64,000 nt of DNA from Papio anubis (taxonomy: Eukaryota; Chordata; Mammalia; Primates; Cercopithecidae). Shown piece after piece: positions 57,755-64,000 of this stretch. A program made the translations under genes and the position numbers. The DNA lies in NCBI RefSeq assembly GCF_008728515.1, contig NC_044978.1, forward strand, positions 2,747,771 to 2,811,770, given 5' to 3'. Position 1 is the stretch's first letter, and each line of letters begins with the position of its first letter. The notes below the pieces were generated by a model that did not search any database, had not been told where the DNA came from, and worked only from the letters and a program-made list of their open reading frames with translations.

Positions 57755-57864
57755 TTTAACTCCTCACCTATAAAATGAGGATGATGACAATCGCCAGTTG
57801 ATATCATTGTTGAGTGCCTTCCATGAGATAATGCCTGTGAAATACTTAGCTCAGTGCTTGGGTC

Positions 57865-60569
57865 TGTATGGGAAGTGATAAGTAAATTGTAAGCCACAGA
57901 ATTAACAGCAATGGTCATAGTAATAACTATTACTGAAGAAAGAAGGCTAGTAATCATGTGAACAAAACATATAAGTGAAATAGTCCCCAAATCAAATTTT
58001 AGTTCTCATTACAGGTTTTGCCTCCCTAAAAAGTGTTTGATCTGTGAGTGATAATCAGGATAGACTGATGTGGTGTTAACATCTGTATTTTTAGCACCGC
58101 CATTCCCTGATTAGAGTGGCAACACTAGATGGAAACAAGAGGAAGAACAAAATGACCAGACATTTTCAAAAATTCGATACTGTAATTAAGCAGGAGGCTT
58201 GTGTCTCATCTTGTTCTGTATGAAGAAACAGCAACAGAAGAAAGACTCTTTTCTTGAGTTGTTCGCAGGCAGTGAAGACTATGGCTGTGAGAACATCTGG
58301 GAGCCAGTGAGTGACTTCCAATCTCCTGTGACTCCGGATGGCTTACTGAATAATAAGACAGGTATTGTGGAAGAAAATTCTGGCTCTCAGCAAAATTAAG
58401 ATTCTATTTTTCCCTAAATGCTCCCAGGTTTTATTTCTACTAAGGACTAGAGTAATGGGTCTTTCAAATCGGTAGGTTGAAACTCTGGGACTTTGTCCTT
58501 TCAGACTGAGTCAGCAAACCCTCCACGTGCTGACCTTTAGGGGACAGTGTAAGTAAGGCTTATCCAGTAAAGAAAGGGGAGTGCTGGTGACAGGGGACAG
58601 AACTGTCCCTCGGCTCTCTGCAGAGCCAGGGGAGTGTTTCATTGTGACAGGATCATTTATTAATAATACAGGTTTGCTTCAACATGAACAAAGAGTTCAT
58701 TATAAAAATTGAAAAATAAATGACTTACAAGACACTGGGGGTAAAAATATTATGCCCTTTCCACTGAGAGTGAAATGAGGCACAGAAAGATGAAGCTCAG
58801 CCCCGCAGGCCCCGCGGCGAGCAGCAGAAACAGACTTTAGAAGCTGCAGTCCCCAAGCTCTTGTCGGCATTCACCCTCCACACAGGGCCCCAGGCTTCTG
58901 GAGTATGGCTTCAGTGCTGAGCAAATGTGCCTCTTCTGAGGAGGAATTTCTGAGGAGGTGGGAGAATTAGTGTGTCCTCAGAGGACGTTCTCTTTCAGAA
59001 GTCATTTCATTCAAAAATAAGAGAAGCTGCTATGAGAGCCCAAAAGAAAATGAAGCATGATTAATTAAGCTTGTAAACTAACCAAAGAGATGCATAGTGA
59101 TGTTAATACTGCAATAACCATCACTGTCAATTTGTGAAACTTCAGCATTTACGTCACAGAATTACAAATGAGACAAGAAGTACCTCTTCTGAAGTGGTTA
59201 TGGTGCTTTAAAGGCAAGTAAATTCCAAAAACCCTAGAACATAATTTAAATTTTTAGCTAACATCTTACATATTCAGAAGGCCTAAAATTTTTTTTAAAA
59301 AAGAAATAAATAGATGTGGAAAATGAACATTTTCTCTAGAAGGAATTAATGTTTATATGTTCCAAAGATATTTCCAGACAGTCTCACTATTAGAACAGTA
59401 TTCCAATAGCAAGCTTATTTGTGTATATACACTACAGATTCTCTTTCTAAATTTACTGAAATTAGAGATGGAACTGGATCTCCACATAAATTAGCCACTT
59501 TTCTATATAAAGCTGGTATATCTCTAGGGGTAGTGTTTTATTTGTGGCATATTTGATGCCATCTAACAGAATTCTACCTGTAGAATTATCCTGAAATACC
59601 CAAACTCCCAACTCATTATGACCTACAGTAAAAGTCTTTACCTCTACAGTGAATTCCACATTTCATTCTTGTAGATTTTTACCCAAATATTATCTAGAAT
59701 AAGAAACTGCTGACAAGAGGCTTAAAGAAAATATTTTAAGTTCAGATAAGAAAAGGTCTGGAATTGATAAGAAACACTTCAGCTAAAACTATTAGGAACT
59801 GTTCCATAGAGTGTGTTCAACTTTAATAAACTGTATTAGGAAATTAATAAATTATATTAGGAAATATCTTATAAAGAAAGGATGAAGGAAGGTCAGAACA
59901 ACGGGCTGTCACATAGCATCATATTTTCCCATCACTGGGAAAGTGACAACAATGACTGAGAGATGCACAGATAGCCAACCACCTGGTGATTGTAGAAATC
60001 TCTGCACAAGAATGAAAATTCACAAAAAAAGCTACACATAGAACATCCCTCAAAATATTTGCCTTAATGGTTCCAAGAAGCAAATTATAGTCATATACAA
60101 AAAAATGCCATGGAGCTCCTAAAAATTAGAACTCGAAAACGAGTCTGAAATGTGATGTCTAAAAGGAATGTAATTCCACCTTCCCATCATCTCTATCGGT
60201 TCCATGGAGTCTCATCGGGACTCTTACACCCAGTCTGACACTCCGCTGCCTTCTCTGCCTGTGCCCTCACCTCCATGCAGACACACACTTCTCTTAAGAT
60301 TCCCTGATTCTATTTTGTTTACCTGGAGGGAAGAAAGAAATAGAAAACAGAAGGTGAGACAAAGACATGGCAGTATGTAGTAGAGTAGCCGTGCCTAATT
60401 TTATTTATATTGAAATGCTAACTCACATACACAACTGCAAATTTCTGATTTACTTATGCTCTGTGGATAGGAAATCATTTTGGCCTTCAAAAGCCTATGG
60501 GTCAGGTTAATTTCCATTGCTGTGGGCTCATCCAATCAAAACTCTCTTAATTTTACTCCTGAAACTGAC
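57865..60569. other. Unassigned DNA between two solo LTRs
   Basis: No retroviral internal sequence and no gene recognised. The stretch 58765-58830 ('gaaatgaggcacagaaagat') may be a MIR piece, followed by a short CpG-containing patch at 58800-58870. Open frames are at most 66 codons. Confidence 0.45.
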
Positions 60570-60575
60570 GGCATG

Positions 60576-61655
60576 TGTTGTGGGAAGTCAGGGACCCCGA
60601 ACGGAGGGACCAGCTGGAGCTGCGGCAGAGGAACGTAAATTGTGAAGATTTCATTTTAATATGGACATTTATCCGTTCCCAAATAATACTTTTATAATTT
60701 CTTATGCCTGTCTTTAATCTCTTAATCCTGTTATCTTTGTAAGCTGGGGATGTACGTCACCTCAGAACCACTGTGACAATTGTGTTAACACTACAAATTG
60801 ATTGTAAAACATGTCTGTTTGAACCATATGAAATCAGTGCACCTTGAAAAAGAACAGAATAACAGCGATTTTTATGGACCGAGGGAAGACAACCATAAGG
60901 TCTGACTGCCTGTGGGGTCGGACAAAAACGGCCTTATTTTTCTTCTTGCAGAGAGCCTATAAACGGACTTGCAAGTAGGAGAGATATCACTAAATTCTTT
61001 TCCTAGCAAGGAATATTAATACCCTGGGAAAGGAATGCGTTCCTGGGGGGAGGTCTATGAATGGCTGCTCTGGGAATGTCTTGTCCTGTGCAGTTGAGAT
61101 AAGGACTGAGATACGCCCTGGTCTCCTGCAGAACCCTCAGGCTTGTTAGTGTGGGGAAAAACTCCACCCTGGTAAATGTGTGGTCAGACCAGTTCTCTGC
61201 TCTCAAACCCTGTTTTCTGTTGTTTAAGATGTTTATCAAGATAATACGTGCACAGCTGAACATAGACCGTAATCAGTAGTTCTGCTTTTGCCCTTTGCCT
61301 GTGATCTTTGTTGGACCCTTATCAGTGGTTCTGCTTTTGCCTTTTGTCCTGTTCCCTCAGAAGCATGTGATCTTTGTTAGACCCTTATTAGTGGTTCCGC
61401 TTTTTGCCCTCAGAAGCATGTGGTCTTTCTACCTACTCCCTGTTCTTACACCCCCTCCCCTTTTGAGACCCCTAATAAAAACTTACTGGTCTGAGACTCA
61501 GATGGGCATCACAGTCCTACCCATATGTGATGTCACCCCTGGCAGCCTAGCTATAAAATTCCTCTGTTTATACTGTCTCTATTTCTCAGCTGGCTGACAA
61601 TTATGGAAAATAGAAAGAACCTATGTTGAAATACTGGGGGCAGGTTCCCCTGATA
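60576..61655 (+). mobile_element. Solo endogenous retrovirus LTR (about 1.08 kb), second copy of the broad family
   Basis: Begins 'tgttgtgggaagtcagggac', shares with the LTR at 56320 'gtgaagatttcat', 'atgcctgtctttaatctctt', 'ttgaaaaagaacag' and 'cccctaataaaaacttact', and ends near 'ggttcccctgata'. AATAAA at 61474-61479. Flanks ggcatg (60570-60575) and gacatg (61656-61661) form a 6-bp target duplication with one mismatch. It has a single copy of the 91-bp segment duplicated in the other LTR, but three tandem units of about 50-66 bp starting at 61270, 61319 and 61385. Confidence 0.85.
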
Positions 61656-61661
61656 GACATG

Positions 61662-63831
61662 TATTATTGTCTGTTATGTAATGTTGATGCTTACACGAAG
61701 TCAAGTTCTGTGGAGATTTTATGTTCTTAAATTTCCTGGCCCAGTAACAGGTAAGTTTTTATTTTCCTGAGTGCTTTGGCTTTCAGAGTGTGGACTCCCT
61801 TCACTACATAAGTATCTTCTATCGTGGCAGGCTGACATACTCTCTTTTCCTGAAATATGTGTTTGATGTGTGTGATTCTCAGAATCCTAGCTCCAAGTGG
61901 TGAGCAAAGGGAATTTTGTCTGAATATGCACTTTGAAACCAGGCACTGTACTATTGCAGCCTCTCCTGAGAATTCCTTCTGCATCACCATCAACAATCAA
62001 GTAAGGTCAGGAAGACAGGACAGATTGTTGGAAGAAGAAAAGATTTATTATTTTATTAGTTTGGCTTTAGCTGTCTCTCTGTCTCTCTCTCTCTATATAT
62101 ATATGCAAATAACATTACTCTTGTGATTTTAAAAACTAACAAGTAGTAAATAATATATTAGAAGTATTTGAGAAATTAACAAGATTCAAGTAGATAATAA
62201 TTCTTTGAGAGTTTCAAGTTAATGCCTCTAGAGCATTTACTGTTGGATTAATCAGATGGTTTTAATCAGTATTTTAATACATGTTGTTTTTTAATGCATA
62301 TTTCCTGAAGATTCACATCTTCCCTTCACAGTCCACACATGTACCATCAGCATTTACAATCCTTCTAATACCCCACCATCATTTTTATGCATACCCTTTA
62401 TCATAGCCTCTTGTCTCATGTGCAAGTTCTCTCTCTGTTATTAATAGAAATCAGATATAGATTAGAAACTAGGAAGAGATAAGTAACAATCTGTCCGTGT
62501 TTGCCACAGACATTACACATTTTACTGAACTTATAAATGTATATACTATGCATTATAAAAGTATAAATTAAAAATGTACATCTCTCTTTCCTCACAACAT
62601 GTTGGATGACACGCTCTTCAGAGGCAGTACTATTTTTTAGCTAACACAAAAACTAGTACTGTATCTGGCCTGTCATAAGAAAGCAATAGTATTTTTGCTG
62701 AACTGACTTAAATTGATAGCCAGAAGTTAGCTATCAATATTCTGAAGTAAAAGTGGTTGAATATGTAATAAACACTGTTCAACCAAATTGTTTTTTAATA
62801 ATGGCTGAATTGCATAAACTAAACCATTGAAGGACTCTTATCTTACATATAAGAACTGAAACAACATACATTTCAAATATCAGTGTAAAGAACATCATTA
62901 GACTGAAGCTTATGGAATTCGAACTGAGTGACAGCAGCAATGTTATGAGTATAAAACAGACATGATCCTCATAAAGTTTTTAATAAGCAAATATCTAGCA
63001 GCAGAATTTTAAGTTTCCTATAATTTATAAATGTATCATTTTAACTGTCAATCAGTCATTATTTCAATGTTTAAACAAAAAAATGCTTTCTCTTTCCTTC
63101 TACTAAATGATCACATTTTCCTGCTTTAAAATTTGGATTCCATTAGTTGTGCATTTGTTCTGCTACACATAAATGAAGATAAAGTAATTTTATGGCAAAT
63201 TTTTCAGACAGACGGCTATACACTAGAGTTCAGAGCTTTCATGTGGTCGTAGAGGATTCCACATGAACATTTTCCCACAAGTCAGAGCTCTTTTTTTTTC
63301 CATTTCTGTATTAATAGGACCTGCAAGGTAGGTTATGTATGAGTATTTGTGGGGAGCAGGAGAGGCGGGGGAAAGAAAGTGATCAAAGCAAATTACCCAC
63401 CCAGAACCTGCTTGTAGTACATGTAACACAAATTGTGCTATTTCATCCCTGCTGAGGAACCCATAAAAAAAGACTGCCACCAGAGTCCAAATATCTTCTC
63501 CACAGTCTTGCCTATGAAAGAGCAAGAAAATGGCACGTGTTTATGTAACAGATCCCATAGAAACAATTTTAAGCAGAAACTTGTAGCAAAACATATTCAA
63601 GTCAGTTGGAAAAACTACAGTTTGATTATACACATAATTGAAGAAAAGCAGTATTTTACTTTATTTTGTAAATTACATTTTTATTTAAGAAGTATGTATC
63701 TATAGAAAATTGACGAAACTAACTTTCAGAGTTTGACCTAGTGTTTGGATAGGGAGTGCCAATTACTATGCCAATTAGTGCATAGTAAAGAGAAAGGATT
63801 TTGAAACATTTTAGGGCATTCTTCTGTTTTT
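61662..63831. other. Unassigned AT-rich DNA
   Basis: A compound (TC)n(TA)n microsatellite lies at about 62073-62105. No gene or repeat recognised; longest frame is 100 codons. Confidence 0.45.
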
Positions 63832-64000
63832 AGAAGTTTTATTTCAATAGCGTTTGGAGAAGAGGTGGTGTTTGGTTACATGGAAAAATCTCTTTAGTGG
63901 TGATTTCTGAGATTTTGGTGCACCCGTCACCTAAGCAGTGTATACCTTGCACAATGTGTAGTCTCTTATTTCTAGCCCAGTCTCACCCTTCCCTCCAAGT
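63832..64000 (-). mobile_element. L1 3-prime end, antisense, cut by the window edge
   Basis: 'gaagaggtggtgtttggtta', 'catggaaaaatctctttagt', 'ggtgatttctgagattttgg' and 'tgcacccgtcacctaagcag' follow the reverse complement of an older primate L1 3-prime UTR. The element continues beyond the window. Confidence 0.9.

Larger units (their letters stand above)
55654..57864 (+). repeat. MIR SINE split by an L1 (outer layer of a nested insertion)
   Basis: Left part to about 55724: 'cagttttgaagttggacaaa', 'cctggttttaaatcctgttg', 'atgagatcttgga'. Right part from about 57755: 'tttaactcctcacctataaa', 'atgaggatgatgacaatcgc', 'catgagataatgcctgtgaa', 'atacttagctcagtgcttgg'. Together they give a near-complete MIR in sense, missing a few bases at the junction ('gggcaagttac'). 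Confidence 0.85.

Noticed and set aside
57397..57990. 197-codon minus frame as a gene
   Set aside because: It is the end of an antisense L1 ORF2 fused by chance to flanking MIR and unassigned sequence.
56320..61655. One provirus with two LTRs
   Set aside because: Each LTR has its own flanking duplication, they belong to different structural subtypes, and the 3.2 kb between them holds the rest of an L1, a MIR and unassigned DNA with no retroviral similarity that I can see.
1..64000. tRNA, snRNA or miRNA genes
   Set aside because: I saw no A/B box pair with a foldable cloverleaf, no snRNA-like sequence, and no hairpin outside the AT-rich L1 inverted repeat that I would defend as a precursor. 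A covariance-model scan would be needed to exclude them.

Overview
The window looks like repeat-rich intergenic or intronic DNA from a primate, most likely an Old World monkey (cercopithecid). Primate-specific Alu and L1 insertions are abundant. Two Alu copies (21419-21684 and 43709-44012) carry the combination gccacctcgcccggctag or a close variant followed by a T-rich stretch, which I remember as typical of the AluYR-type subfamilies of macaques, baboons and their relatives; human AluY normally reads ccaccacgcccggctaatt there. The macaque/baboon-group call is knowledge-based and unsearched.

I found no protein-coding gene, tRNA, rRNA, CRISPR array or prokaryotic feature that I can support. 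The open frames are short (longest 197 codons) and fall mostly in Alu, L1, L2, LTR or microsatellite sequence. The rest lie in AT-rich single-copy DNA with no recognisable domain, splice structure or family resemblance.

Layout. Positions 1-6150 are mostly unassigned DNA with an ERVL-type LTR (4160-4636), a 37-bp minisatellite (5138-5322) and MIR relics. From 6150 to 16000 there are Alus, L2/MIR relics, an ERVL-type LTR (8232-8782), an MLT1-type LTR (13011-13355) and a strange GC/CpG-dense block directly behind an Alu tail (11462-11700). From 16900 to 25000 lie a long AAAG tract, two MER2-like Tigger elements in opposite orientation, two Alus and an MLT1-type LTR. Two long L2 (LINE2) relics in opposite orientation occupy 25340-27175 (+, split by an Alu) and 29445-31560 (-). 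From 31700 to 40800 there are L1 3-prime ends, hAT and Tigger elements, L2 and MIR relics and an AluY.

Two nested structures dominate the right half. At 43207-47462 an ERVL-type LTR is split by an antisense L1, which itself holds a monkey-type AluY, an AluS and an oppositely oriented L1 3-prime end. At 55654-57864 a MIR is split by an antisense L1, which is split by a 1.08-kb solo LTR. A second solo LTR of the same broad family sits at 60576-61655 in the same orientation. The window ends inside another antisense L1 3-prime end.

There is no gene network to describe: the content is a stratigraphic record of retrotransposition. The item that best deserves a second look is the CpG-dense block at 11462-11700. 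It is either an assembly or consensus error over a GGAA microsatellite or a genuine local GC-rich minisatellite. I do not see a previously undescribed biological system. All family names come from remembered consensus sequences, not a database search.
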